The notes beneath the pieces are model-generated. The model did not search any database. It was given only the letters and a program-made list of their open reading frames with translations, and had not been told where the DNA came from. A stretch of 64,000 bases of DNA, taken from assembly GCF_028829235.1 (NCBI RefSeq), contig NZ_JAIWJY010000001.1, forward strand, positions 186,001 through 250,000. Direction: 5' to 3'. A program made the position numbers and the translations under genes. Below, in pieces: positions 1 to 8,683 of this stretch (positions are counted from its first letter, which is position 1; the number at the start of each line of letters is the position of its first letter). Source of the DNA: Tenacibaculum larymnensis. GTDB taxonomy: Bacteria > Bacteroidota > Bacteroidia > Flavobacteriales > Flavobacteriaceae.

Positions 1-543
1 TTTTTCAAAGAAGCCGTAAAAAACTACAAAACATCTGGTACTGTAGTACCTAGCTCTAGATACTTAGCAAATAAGATGCTAAAAGAAATTGATTTTAAAA
101 CTGCTGAAGTCATTGTAGAACTAGGACCTGGAAATGGAGCCATTACACAGTATATTTTAAAGAAGCTTCACCCCAACACTATATTAATATGTTTTGAAAT
201 AAATGATGCTTTTTACAAAGAGCTAAAAAAAATAAAACATCCACAATTGGTTGTTTTAAAAGCCTCTGCTGAAAACATAAAGTTTGAAATAGAAAAGTTA
301 GGATATTCAAAGGCAGACTATATAGTTTCTAGCTTGCCCTTAACTATAATTCCTAAAGAAATATCACACTCTATCTTAACAAAAAGCTATAGTTTTTTGA
401 CTACCACTGGGCTTTTTATTCAATATCAATATAGTTTAACTTACTACAAAAAACTAAAAGAAGTATTTGGTAATGCTATCGATTTAAGCTTTGAGCCTCT
501 AAATTTTCCTCCTGCTTTTATTTACAAATGTGTTAAAAAATAA
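1..543 (+). CDS. Class I SAM-dependent methyltransferase, 3' part
   Basis: The reading frame is open from base 1 without a stop, so the gene begins upstream and the internal ATG at 76 is not its start. The visible 180 residues hold a SAM-binding motif I (VELGPGNGAIT) and a later SSLPL motif in the position of the SGLPF-type motif of phospholipid N-methyltransferases. A TSGTVVPSS segment before motif I is also typical of that group, which is related to rRNA adenine dimethylases. It would transfer a methyl group from S-adenosylmethionine, possibly to a phospholipid head group. Family assignment to class I methyltransferases is firm; the substrate is inferred. It stops 44 bases before the next gene on the same strand. 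Confidence 0.8.
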   Translation, partial: FFKEAVKNYKTSGTVVPSSRYLANKMLKEIDFKTAEVIVELGPGNGAITQYILKKLHPNTILICFEINDAFYKELKKIKHPQLVVLKASAENIKFEIEKLGYSKADYIVSSLPLTIIPKEISHSILTKSYSFLTTTGLFIQYQYSLTYYKKLKEVFGNAIDLSFEPLNFPPAFIYKCVKK

Positions 544-587
544 ATAGTATATTAGCACGGAGCATAACCCTCATTATAACCCCTTAA

Positions 588-1490
588 ATGATGCCTGCCT
601 CAAAAATAAAAAACAACGGCTTCATTGCCTTTTTAATTTTACTAATACTTGTTATTGGATTTTTATCCTACGAAAATGCTAGAGATTACTCTGAGCTTAA
701 AGCTGTTTTTGAGCTTGAAAAAAAGGAGTTAGAAAACGAGTTAACAAATATTATTGAAGATTATGAAGAAACAAATTATAAGAAAAGTGAATATTCATTA
801 AAACTAAAAGATGAGATTCATAAAGTAATCCAACTTAGAGATTCTGTTAAAAACTTAAAGGAAGTAGATTATAAGTTTATTAGATACTACAGAAAAAGAA
901 CAGGAATACTTATTGAAGAAAACGAAAAACTTTTCACTCAATTAAATCATCTTAATACAATTAACAACGAATTAATTACAAAAAACGATAGTGTTCAAGA
1001 AGCTTTATTAGTAAAAGAAAAACAAAATGCTAAACTTACTAGCATAAACCGTTTTTTAAGTAAAGAAAAGCAAGACTTAAAGAAAAAAATAGCCACTGCT
1101 GAAGTTATTGAAATATCTACCATAAAGGCAGAGGCTATGAAAAAGAAAAGAAATGGGAAATTTACCTCAACAACAAGATCTAATAAGGTAAATGCATTTA
1201 AAATAGAATTCGATTTACTAGAAAACAAAGTGGCCTCCCCTGGTCCTAAAAAAGTTTATATTCAAGTAATGGATACAAATAAAAAAGTTATTACCCCATT
1301 TAAAGAAGTAAGTTTGCAGAACAATAAAAAAATATGGTGTAGTGATATTTTAACTGCCGAATATAATAACAAACAGTTATCTATGATTTCTTTTGTTAAT
1401 GTAGATGGCGAAATTGGTGCTGGAATCTATCATATTAATACATTTGTAAACGGTATTCAGGCCGGTAATAAATCCCTAGCACTAAAATAA
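588..1490 (+). CDS. Coiled-coil single-pass membrane protein (paralogue 1)
   Basis: Function not recognised. The 300-residue protein has a short cytoplasmic start, one hydrophobic segment at about residues 11-28, a long charged helical stretch at about 30-180 with heptad-like Leu/Ile spacing (coiled coil), and a C-terminal globular part from about 195 that looks beta-rich and carries the motifs FDLLEN and VYIQV. It is a tandem paralogue of the gene at 1537-2415: both share the domain order, a KAxAMKxRxxGKxTSTxRS segment and the C-terminal domain. Topology suggests an inner-membrane anchor with a periplasmic rod and head. ATG codons at 588 and 591 are both possible starts. The leader contains an AACCCCTTAAA tract. 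Confidence 0.75.
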   Translation: MMPASKIKNNGFIAFLILLILVIGFLSYENARDYSELKAVFELEKKELENELTNIIEDYEETNYKKSEYSLKLKDEIHKVIQLRDSVKNLKEVDYKFIRYYRKRTGILIEENEKLFTQLNHLNTINNELITKNDSVQEALLVKEKQNAKLTSINRFLSKEKQDLKKKIATAEVIEISTIKAEAMKKKRNGKFTSTTRSNKVNAFKIEFDLLENKVASPGPKKVYIQVMDTNKKVITPFKEVSLQNNKKIWCSDILTAEYNNKQLSMISFVNVDGEIGAGIYHINTFVNGIQAGNKSLALK

Positions 1491-1536
1491 CCCCCTTAAA
1501 TTAATAAAACTTAATATAAATCAATCCCCCTAAACC

Positions 1537-2415
1537 ATGAATCAACCAAAAACCAAGAATGTTTTAATTTTAGTATTAATTATCTTATCTCTTTTCCTTT
1601 TTTATTACTCTTTTCAAAAGTCAAATGAAAACAAAAACCTTCAAAACATCTTCTTAGAAGAAAAAGCTGAATTACAGCAAGATCTCGACGAAATGATTAA
1701 AGACTACACCGATGTTGTTGTTGGAAAAAAACGTTTAGCTGACAGATTAGAAGTAGAGCTAATAAAAATGAAAAACTTAAGAGACTCTATCAAACTCTTA
1801 AAATCTGACAATTTTGGACTTATAAGAAAATACAGAAGTAGAATTGCTAGTTTAGAGCGTGAAAACAAAAAGCTTTTTATTCAAATAGACTCTTTAAATA
1901 GTGCTAATGATGCTTTAACTCAAGAAAATGTTATAGCTAATGAAATTTTACAGCAAAAAGATAGTGTAAATGAAACATTAACTGAAAAGAACAAAGAATT
2001 AGAAGCTAAAGTTGCTATTGGTGGAATTATTAAAACAAGCCCCGTAAAAGCAGTTGCTATGAAAGAACGTAGCAGCGGAAAGTTAACATCTACAAGTAGA
2101 TCTAGCAGAACTGATGCTTTTAGAATAAATTTTGATTTGTTAGAAAACCCAATAACTACGGCAGGTGAAAAACGCGTATATATTCAAATTGCTGATGAAA
2201 ATAAAAATGTAGTTGCTCCAAAAGGGAAAACTGACCTAAAAAATGGACAAAAAGTTCAATATACAGACTCTCTTGAGGTTAACTACAGTAACAATCGTTT
2301 AAGCCTTGTGTCTTTAGTATTAGTAAACAGAGACGATATTAAAAAAGGAAAATATGTAATTAGCGCTTTTGTTGATGGTGTTTACTCTGGAAACACAATA
2401 ATAAAACTAAGATAA
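1537..2415 (+). CDS. Coiled-coil single-pass membrane protein (paralogue 2)
   Basis: Function not recognised. The 292-residue protein has a transmembrane segment at about residues 8-26, a predicted coiled coil at about 30-165 and a C-terminal domain from about 185 with FDLLENP and VYIQIADENK. It is clearly homologous to the preceding gene, best conserved at the GKxTSTxRS segment and the C-terminal domain. The 46-base gap between the two carries two C-rich tracts (at about 1489-1495 and 1524-1528). The pair probably forms a transcription unit that ends at the palindromic terminator at 2431-2462. A structural or scaffolding role at the envelope is a guess from architecture only. Confidence 0.75.
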   Translation: MNQPKTKNVLILVLIILSLFLFYYSFQKSNENKNLQNIFLEEKAELQQDLDEMIKDYTDVVVGKKRLADRLEVELIKMKNLRDSIKLLKSDNFGLIRKYRSRIASLERENKKLFIQIDSLNSANDALTQENVIANEILQQKDSVNETLTEKNKELEAKVAIGGIIKTSPVKAVAMKERSSGKLTSTSRSSRTDAFRINFDLLENPITTAGEKRVYIQIADENKNVVAPKGKTDLKNGQKVQYTDSLEVNYSNNRLSLVSLVLVNRDDIKKGKYVISAFVDGVYSGNTIIKLR

Positions 2416-2430
2416 GAATTGATAAAAAAT

Positions 2431-2462
2431 AAAAAAAGCGATGTTTAAACATCGCTTTTTTT
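2431..2462. terminator. Bidirectional terminator overlapping a stop codon
   Basis: A perfect 16+16 palindrome with A7 at the left end and T7 at the right end, core GCGATGTTT/AAACATCGC. It lies between convergent genes and works in both directions. The stop codon of the minus-strand gene (2445-2447) and its last codons (Lys-Ser-Asp-Val) lie inside the stem. Confidence 0.85.
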
Positions 2463-4970
2463 ATGTAATCTTACAACAAAAGTTTCTTTTGAACGCTCTG
2501 AGATTAACAAATAAGGAACTATTAATGATGTTGATATAAACATTCTTAATAATGCATTAGTTGTATTGGAATCAATTATATTTTCATTTGAAAGACTATT
2601 AGCTAATACATAGTCTACTAACATAAAAACAAAATTTCCAATTAAAAAAATAGAATATACTCTTGGAAAACTACTTCTTTTCTTAAAAAATAAAACGATA
2701 GCTAAGGGAAGGAAAATAAGAATAAAAGAATTAAACAAAACCTCAACAAACAACAAAACTCCAATCATAAAGTTTGAATTCATAGATAATAAAATCCATT
2801 CTCCCGTTATATAAACATCATTAGAAATTAAATTAGAAATAATTCTCAAAGGAGAAAAGCACAACCCAATAGCTATTAATACTAACCACCCTCCAATTTG
2901 TTTGTTTTTTTCAAAATAAGACTCTATCACTGGCTCAGGATCATATCCATATATCTTTAAAGCTAACCATGAATAAAAAATTAATAAAGCGATAAAAATA
3001 ATAGGACCTAAAACCTTATGCCAATTACCTCCGCTCAGATTATCATGGTATTTCATAATACTATAACCAATATTATTGTCTACCTTTTTTAAGTCCGAGT
3101 AAAAAGACTTAAATTCATCTACACTTACATGATCTTTTTGACTTTTATATACATGGTCGATTGTAACTATGTTACTTTTGTTATTATAATAAACATTCAT
3201 ATCATAAAAAAAGTTGTCATTATTTAGTGAAAAACTGGTTTGATCTACATTCCAATTTCCTGGTAACTGTACAATCGTTTTATGATTTCTTTCAACAGGA
3301 TAACTTAAATAAAAAGGTGTTTCTCTTTCATTTTTACTAGGCATACTAAGTATGTTAGTAATTGAATATGGATAAAACTCTACAATACCTTGTTTATCGT
3401 TAAAAACAGAAGGTTTCCAAATACTATCAATTTGGTACGACTCTATTACTGTTAATTTGTTCTCTTTCAAATTATCAATAAACTCAGGGTTTTGCTGACT
3501 ACGTATAGTAGGGTGATAATTAGAATAAAAGTTTTCATATTCCTTTTTTACTGAAGAAATACTGTTATTTTTATAATACTCTCTAATCACATCTGCTTCA
3601 GAACTATGGTAAACCGATGTTATAGTTAAACTAGCTCCTTTTGTTTCTTTATTTAAAACATATTTGTCGGTTATTTCAACTAAATTATTATTAACAGGAA
3701 CTATCTCATCTAGTTCAGTATTTCCTTTTTTTAATACCAAACCATATCTGTAATCAGGAAACGGAGTGTTATTATATTCTCCCCCTTGATTTGTTATAGT
3801 AGGATCGTAATAAAACTCATTCTTATTACTATCAACAGTTTTCACAACACAATGATCAAAAAAATACGCCGATGGCAATAAATCATTTATTGTACTTTTT
3901 AAATAGGTATTAACCAGCATTGGATAAGCTTCAATATCCATTTTGTTAAGCATTGTAACAAGTAACAAACTTTTATCTTTACAATCTCCAAAACGTTGCT
4001 TAAAAACCTTATTAGGAGAAAAAGGTTTATAGGCTCCAATACCGTTTTCTAAACCTAAATATCTTACCTCATTTTGAACAAAATTTAACGTTGCTTTTAT
4101 TCTTTCTCCTTCTGTCTTATTATTTTGCCGAATTTCAGCAACCTTTTTTTTAAGTTCTCTTGAAAGTTTATTTCTATAAGTAAAAACATTAATACCCCAG
4201 TCTACAATTTCTTTCCAGTTCCTACCATAATTACTAATATTTATAATTGCCGAAGTTATATGCCATGAAGGGATATTATCTTCGTACTCAAGAGGTTTTA
4301 TATCTTTCCTATTTATAGTGTAAATGTTTTTTCCATTCTTTTTTTCTGAAATTAATTTAATGTCTGTATTAAAGAACTTGGTGTGCAGTGGTTTTGTCGA
4401 TTGAAACTTTAAAAACAACATTCCTAAAGGAGCTGAAGTTTCAAGGTTGAAAGTTGATGCATATTTACCATTATGGATAGGATTAAACCCTTTTATAGTA
4501 TAGCTATACTCAATAATATCTCCTACCCTTACATCACTAATATTAGTCATTGCAGTAATAGAACCATCATAAATATAGTTTTCAGCATTAAGTTCTCTCC
4601 TCAATAAATTAAACTCAGAAAACTTCAATTTATCTATTCTCTTTCCATCTCTAATTACAAATAAAGAATGAAAAAGCAATATTTGATAATTAGGATCGTA
4701 CTCCACATTAATTGTAGACGAAGATTGTACTCCAACATTTTCAGTGATTTTTGTCACTTTTTTAAAGTAATCTTCCTGACTATCAAAATCAATCTGCTGA
4801 TCATACAACAATATCAAACTACCTTGATTAACTTCCTCTGAATTGATTTTTGGATTGATTTCATATTCGGTAAAAGTTACCCAGCTAGGAGCATTAACCT
4901 TTTTTACTTGACAATTTAATGTTGCAAAAACTAAAGCAAAAACTAAAGAAATGATGTAGTTTTTTTTCAT
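2445..4970 (-). CDS. DUF3857/transglutaminase-like protein with C-terminal DUF2569 membrane domain
   Basis: An 841-residue protein with a Sec signal peptide (about residues 1-20), an N-terminal DUF3857 region (about 60-230), a transglutaminase-like core with a candidate triad Cys330 (FGDCKDKS), His373 (FDHCVV) and Asp389 (YYDPT), a second beta-rich region to about 640, then about five membrane segments from residue 655. The last 150 residues, starting IGGWLVLIAIGLCFSPLR, match DUF2569. DUF3857-transglutaminase proteins are common in Bacteroidota as exported or membrane proteins of unknown substrate; fusion to DUF2569 anchors this one. The catalytic domain would face the periplasm. It is convergent with the coiled-coil genes and divergent from glyQS, with a TACATTTG box about 38 nt upstream. 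Confidence 0.85.
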   Translation of the reverse strand: MKKNYIISLVFALVFATLNCQVKKVNAPSWVTFTEYEINPKINSEEVNQGSLILLYDQQIDFDSQEDYFKKVTKITENVGVQSSSTINVEYDPNYQILLFHSLFVIRDGKRIDKLKFSEFNLLRRELNAENYIYDGSITAMTNISDVRVGDIIEYSYTIKGFNPIHNGKYASTFNLETSAPLGMLFLKFQSTKPLHTKFFNTDIKLISEKKNGKNIYTINRKDIKPLEYEDNIPSWHITSAIINISNYGRNWKEIVDWGINVFTYRNKLSRELKKKVAEIRQNNKTEGERIKATLNFVQNEVRYLGLENGIGAYKPFSPNKVFKQRFGDCKDKSLLLVTMLNKMDIEAYPMLVNTYLKSTINDLLPSAYFFDHCVVKTVDSNKNEFYYDPTITNQGGEYNNTPFPDYRYGLVLKKGNTELDEIVPVNNNLVEITDKYVLNKETKGASLTITSVYHSSEADVIREYYKNNSISSVKKEYENFYSNYHPTIRSQQNPEFIDNLKENKLTVIESYQIDSIWKPSVFNDKQGIVEFYPYSITNILSMPSKNERETPFYLSYPVERNHKTIVQLPGNWNVDQTSFSLNNDNFFYDMNVYYNNKSNIVTIDHVYKSQKDHVSVDEFKSFYSDLKKVDNNIGYSIMKYHDNLSGGNWHKVLGPIIFIALLIFYSWLALKIYGYDPEPVIESYFEKNKQIGGWLVLIAIGLCFSPLRIISNLISNDVYITGEWILLSMNSNFMIGVLLFVEVLFNSFILIFLPLAIVLFFKKRSSFPRVYSIFLIGNFVFMLVDYVLANSLSNENIIDSNTTNALLRMFISTSLIVPYLLISERSKETFVVRLHKKSDV

Positions 4971-5007
4971 AGATTTTTAAAGAATTTTATTAATTAGCTT
5001 TTTTTTA

Positions 5008-5015
5008 CAAATGTA
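5008..5015 (-). promoter_or_regulatory. -7 promoter box for the DUF3857 gene
   Basis: TACATTTG on the minus strand matches the Bacteroidota TAnnTTTG -7 consensus, about 38 nt before the start at 4970. I see no clear -33 TTG at the usual distance. Confidence 0.5.
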
Positions 5016-5049
5016 TGTTTTTGAGAATAACTATTTAGTTTAATTAATT

Positions 5050-5057
5050 TATTTTTG
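5050..5057 (+). promoter_or_regulatory. -7 promoter box of glyQS, 4 nt from the start codon
   Basis: TATTTTTG fits TAnnTTTG exactly and is followed by CAAC and then the ATG at 5062. With the box centred near -7, transcription would begin at or one base before the start codon, so the mRNA would be leaderless. Confidence 0.6.
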
Positions 5058-5061
5058 CAAC

Positions 5062-6609
5062 ATGGCAAAACAAGAAGATCGATTTAAAAAAGTATTATCG
5101 CACGCAAAAGAATACGGTTATGTGTTCCAATCATCTGAAATTTATGATGGTTTAAGCGCGGTGTATGATTATGCTCAAAACGGAGTAGAATTAAAGAAAA
5201 ATATTCGTGATTATTGGTGGAAAGCAATGGTGCAAATGCACGAAAACATTGTAGGTATTGATGCAGCAATACTAATGCACCCAACTACTTGGAAAGCCTC
5301 AGGCCACGTTGATGCTTTCAACGATCCTTTAATTGACAACAAAGACTCTAAAAAACGTTATAGAGCTGATGTTTTAGTTGAAGATTACAGAGAAAAAATC
5401 AACGAAAAAATTCAAAAAGATATAACCAAAGCAAAAAAGCGTTTTGGTGATGCTTTTAATGAAGATGAATTTAGAAGTACAAATCCTAACGTTTTAAGAC
5501 GTCAAAAACAAATTGACGAAATAACAGTTGAACTAACTAGAGTTCAGGAGGAAAACGATTTAGAAGGGTTTAGAAATTTAATTATAGACTTAGGTATAAC
5601 ATGTCCTGTTTCTGGTTCAAAAAACTGGACAGAAGTTAAGCAGTTTAACCTAATGTTTGGAACGCAACTTGGAGCTTCTGCTGACAGTTCAACAAAAGTA
5701 TATTTACGACCTGAAACAGCACAAGGTATTTTTGTAAACTTCTTAAACGTACAAAAAACTGGACGTATGAAAATTCCTTTTGGAATTGCACAAACTGGTA
5801 AAGCTTTTCGTAATGAAATAGTTGCGCGTCAATTTATATTTAGACAACGAGAGTTTGAGCAAATGGAAATGCAATTTTTTGTAAAACCAGGCACTCAAAA
5901 AGAATGGTATGAGAAGTGGAAAGAAACTCGCTTAAAGTGGCATATGTCGTTAGGAATGGGAGAAGAAAACTACCGTTTCCACGATCATGATAAATTAGCT
6001 CATTACGCTGATGCTGCTGCTGATATTGAATTTAATTTTCCTTTTGGATTCAAAGAATTAGAAGGAATTCATTCTCGTACTGATTTTGACTTAAGTCAGC
6101 ATGAAAAATTCTCTGGAAAAAAACTACAGTACTTCGATCACGAAGACAATACTAGTTATGTTCCTTACGTAATTGAAACTTCAATTGGTTTAGACAGAAT
6201 GTTCTTAGCGGTTTTCTCTAACTCTTTACAAGAAGAAGAGCTAGAAAATGGTTCAACAAGAACAGTTTTAAAATTACCTGCAGTTTTAGCACCTACCAAA
6301 GCAGCTATTTTACCGTTGGTTAAAAAAGACGGTTTACCAGAAATTGCTCGTAAAATTGTTGACGATTTAAAATGGGATTTCAATGTTGTTTATGATGAAA
6401 AAGATGCTGTTGGAAGAAGATATCGTCGTCAAGATGCTGTTGGTACACCTTTCTGTATTACAGTAGACCATGATACTTTAGAAGACAATACTGTTACCAT
6501 TCGTCATAGAGACACTATGGAACAAAAACGTGTTAAAATAGAAGAATTAAGCAACATTATTAAACAAGAGGTAGATGTACGCTCTTGGTTACAAAAAATG
6601 GAAGCATAA
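5062..6609 (+). CDS. glyQS: Glycine--tRNA ligase (dimeric type)
   Basis: Charges tRNA-Gly with glycine in the cytoplasm. The 515-residue class II synthetase is of the single-chain homodimeric type also found in archaea, eukaryotes and Gram-positives, not the alpha2beta2 type of E. coli. Visible signatures are the N-terminal GYVFQSSEIYDG and WWKAMV segments, YLRPETAQGIF, the motif 2 region GKAFRNEI with FRQREFEQMEMQFF, and the motif 3 region TSIGLDRMFLAVF, followed by an anticodon-binding domain from about residue 410 (LAPTKAAILPL). The length is normal. The start at 5062 fits the family; the -7 box only 4 nt upstream leaves no room for a Shine-Dalgarno leader. A hairpin terminator follows at 6636. 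Confidence 0.97.
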   Translation: MAKQEDRFKKVLSHAKEYGYVFQSSEIYDGLSAVYDYAQNGVELKKNIRDYWWKAMVQMHENIVGIDAAILMHPTTWKASGHVDAFNDPLIDNKDSKKRYRADVLVEDYREKINEKIQKDITKAKKRFGDAFNEDEFRSTNPNVLRRQKQIDEITVELTRVQEENDLEGFRNLIIDLGITCPVSGSKNWTEVKQFNLMFGTQLGASADSSTKVYLRPETAQGIFVNFLNVQKTGRMKIPFGIAQTGKAFRNEIVARQFIFRQREFEQMEMQFFVKPGTQKEWYEKWKETRLKWHMSLGMGEENYRFHDHDKLAHYADAAADIEFNFPFGFKELEGIHSRTDFDLSQHEKFSGKKLQYFDHEDNTSYVPYVIETSIGLDRMFLAVFSNSLQEEELENGSTRTVLKLPAVLAPTKAAILPLVKKDGLPEIARKIVDDLKWDFNVVYDEKDAVGRRYRRQDAVGTPFCITVDHDTLEDNTVTIRHRDTMEQKRVKIEELSNIIKQEVDVRSWLQKMEA

Positions 6610-6635
6610 ATCTTAAAACGACAAAATAAAGCAAG

Positions 6636-6670
6636 AATCCTAAACGTAACTGTTTAGGATTTTTATTTTT
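6636..6670 (+). terminator. Terminator after glyQS
   Basis: Arms AATCCTAAAC (6636-6645) and GTTTAGGATT (6652-6661) with a 6-nt loop, followed by a T-rich tail to 6670. Confidence 0.85.
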
Positions 6671-6745
6671 GCAATAGTAAATAACTTTACATACAAATCT
6701 TAATATCAAGTAAGAGTTTTAACTAACCGATAAAATAGAAAACAG

Positions 6746-6973
6746 ATGAAAACTGTACTTAAAATATTATTCATCATCTTTTTACTTTGGATGATAGCAG
6801 GAGCTTATCTTTTAAACACAGAGCACCCTAAATCACAAGTAGTAATGGGCCTAGGTGTTTTATACATGTCATTTATATTAATGCCTTTATTTATTTACTA
6901 TAGATATAAAGATGGTAAGTATAAAAAATATATCATTAATTCTGATAAGAACAAAAAAAAAGCTGAGGATTAA
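6746..6973 (+). CDS. Small two-helix membrane protein
   Basis: Function not recognised. The 75 residues contain two hydrophobic helices (about 7-24 and 33-52) joined by a short loop with NTEHPKS, then a basic tail (YRYKDGKYKKYI...NKKKAED). It stands alone between the glyQS terminator and a convergent terminator. Its stop codon and last four codons lie inside the stem of that terminator, which argues that the frame is real and that its 3' end co-evolved with the hairpin. A partial -7 box (TAACTTTA) occurs about 60 nt upstream. Confidence 0.65.
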   Translation: MKTVLKILFIIFLLWMIAGAYLLNTEHPKSQVVMGLGVLYMSFILMPLFIYYRYKDGKYKKYIINSDKNKKKAED

Positions 6974-6986
6974 TCCTCAGCTTTTT
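6957..6986. terminator. Bidirectional terminator overlapping a stop codon
   Basis: A perfect 15+15 palindrome, core GCTGAGGATT/AATCCTCAGC with A5 and T5 ends, between convergent genes. The TAA of the small membrane protein gene (6971-6973) is at its centre. Confidence 0.85.
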
Positions 6987-7004
6987 CATTTATACAATTT
7001 CTTT

Positions 7005-8672
7005 TTATTGTAACATAGGTGAGTAGTTTGTTGGGTAATCTACTGCTTTTGCTAAACCATCTTTAGCATCTTTAAAATTAGAACCATATGTTTTATCAAT
7101 AGCTAATAACATTTGGTTAGCCATTAAAGCATATCCTCTAGCTGTTAAGTGAATTCCATCTAAACTAACTAATCCTCCAGTAACTAAACTGGCATTCATA
7201 TTATAGTTATCAAACTCTAAGCTAGCAGTTGACGCTTTTTCTAAAAGAGCTTTCAAATCAACAAAAGCCAATCCCTTTGCTTCCGCCATTGCTTTTATTG
7301 TAGCATTGTATCCATCCGTAGCTGTTTTAATTTCTGCTTGTTCTTCTGGAGTTAATACCCACTTATTTTCTAGAGGTAATGTTACCCCTTCAGCTGAAAA
7401 CTGTCCTGCTAACGAAGCTGGTAATAACCCTCCACTTTTAGTTATCAAATCTGCAGCAGCAGCTTTATTCACTGTTCCTATGATTCCACTACTAGGTAAT
7501 ACTAATAAGTCATTGGCAGTAGCTTGCCTTGCTTGTCCGTACTGTTGTCCCAAAAGTTGTGCTACTAAAGGAGCAGACTCTGCTGGTAGTCCTAACGTTT
7601 GAATAAACCCAATAAAAGCTGTATTTTGTGGATCTCCTAAAATTGCAGTAATTGTTCCAGATAAGTCAGCTAAATTTTCATCTTTAATAACAACAGGGTT
7701 TGCACTTGTAGCAGAAAATTGAATTACCCTGTTAGGTTGGTTTATTTGAGGGTTTGTGAAAATCTGATTTAAGGCTCCGTAAACTAAATTAAGAGTAGGT
7801 ATTTGTGCAGCTAAAGCAGCAGCAGCTTCTGTGTCTGCAGTTGGGTCTAATGGTGCATAAGGCACAGTAGTAAAATGTGGCAAAGTTGTAATATAAGGTA
7901 AATTTGCTACTACTCCTTTAGCATCTGAAGTTGGCGCTAAAGTATTAATAATAGCGCCAAATACTTGCTCGAAAACTGATTGCGGAGTGATTTCTCCAGC
8001 AGCACCTCCTGCAACAGCATAATCTAACACATCATTCCCTCCTATTTCAGATAAAGTGAAAAAAGTTGGTTGTTTAGATGCTATTTCAGCTAATAAAGTA
8101 GATTGAGTAGGACTCATTCTAACAAAATAAGGATTAGCTGTAGCTGGCTCTGCCTGTAACCCTGCTGGATTACCATAACCTGGGGCTAAAAAGTGAAAAC
8201 TTTTTACTCCTGGAATTCCATAGTTACTAAAGCTTGCTGCATTTGTTGCTGGATAACCCGCTATAGTTGTTGGTGTTTTATCAAGCCCTGTTGGTAATCC
8301 TGTTGATGTATCAAAATAATATCTTGGATCTAAAACAACATCACCTGTTACTGGGTGAATCATTCCTCCAATATTATCTTCCATTAAAGGTTGGTTAAAA
8401 TCTCCACCTCCTACCATAGCAAATTTGCTTGCTAAAATATTTGGAAAAGAATTTCCTTGACCAGCTCTAAATAATGCCCCGTCAGTATATCCTGCTGTAA
8501 AAGAACCTCCTACTGCGATATACTTAGAAAAATCTACACTTCCCGCACTTAGAGCTATATTATTTTCTACTTCTGCTTCTGCTTTAATTTCTGGTAAGGT
8601 ATTATCTACATCACAGGCAGCAAAACCTAAAAATAACGCAGATAAAAAAGTATATTTTATTGTGTTTTTCAT
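7005..8672 (-). CDS. GDSL/SGNH-family hydrolase lipoprotein
   Basis: A 555-residue lipoprotein: the start at 8672 gives an ideal signal peptide ending LGFAAC with lipid-attached Cys20. An upstream in-frame ATG at 8702 would add ten residues and overlap the receptor gene by 19 nt, so it is rejected. SGNH blocks are visible: block I GGSFTAG with nucleophile Ser57, block III GGNDVLDYA, and block V DGIHLTARG with the Asp/His pair. The expected activity is esterase or lipase at the outer membrane; the substrate is unknown. A long insert of alternating Ala, Pro and Thr separates blocks III and V. It starts 11 nt after the TonB receptor stop, so the two are co-transcribed and the hydrolase may process what the receptor imports. 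Confidence 0.88.
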   Translation of the reverse strand: MKNTIKYTFLSALFLGFAACDVDNTLPEIKAEAEVENNIALSAGSVDFSKYIAVGGSFTAGYTDGALFRAGQGNSFPNILASKFAMVGGGDFNQPLMEDNIGGMIHPVTGDVVLDPRYYFDTSTGLPTGLDKTPTTIAGYPATNAASFSNYGIPGVKSFHFLAPGYGNPAGLQAEPATANPYFVRMSPTQSTLLAEIASKQPTFFTLSEIGGNDVLDYAVAGGAAGEITPQSVFEQVFGAIINTLAPTSDAKGVVANLPYITTLPHFTTVPYAPLDPTADTEAAAALAAQIPTLNLVYGALNQIFTNPQINQPNRVIQFSATSANPVVIKDENLADLSGTITAILGDPQNTAFIGFIQTLGLPAESAPLVAQLLGQQYGQARQATANDLLVLPSSGIIGTVNKAAAADLITKSGGLLPASLAGQFSAEGVTLPLENKWVLTPEEQAEIKTATDGYNATIKAMAEAKGLAFVDLKALLEKASTASLEFDNYNMNASLVTGGLVSLDGIHLTARGYALMANQMLLAIDKTYGSNFKDAKDGLAKAVDYPTNYSPMLQ

Positions 8673-8683
8673 TGTTTCTTTTT

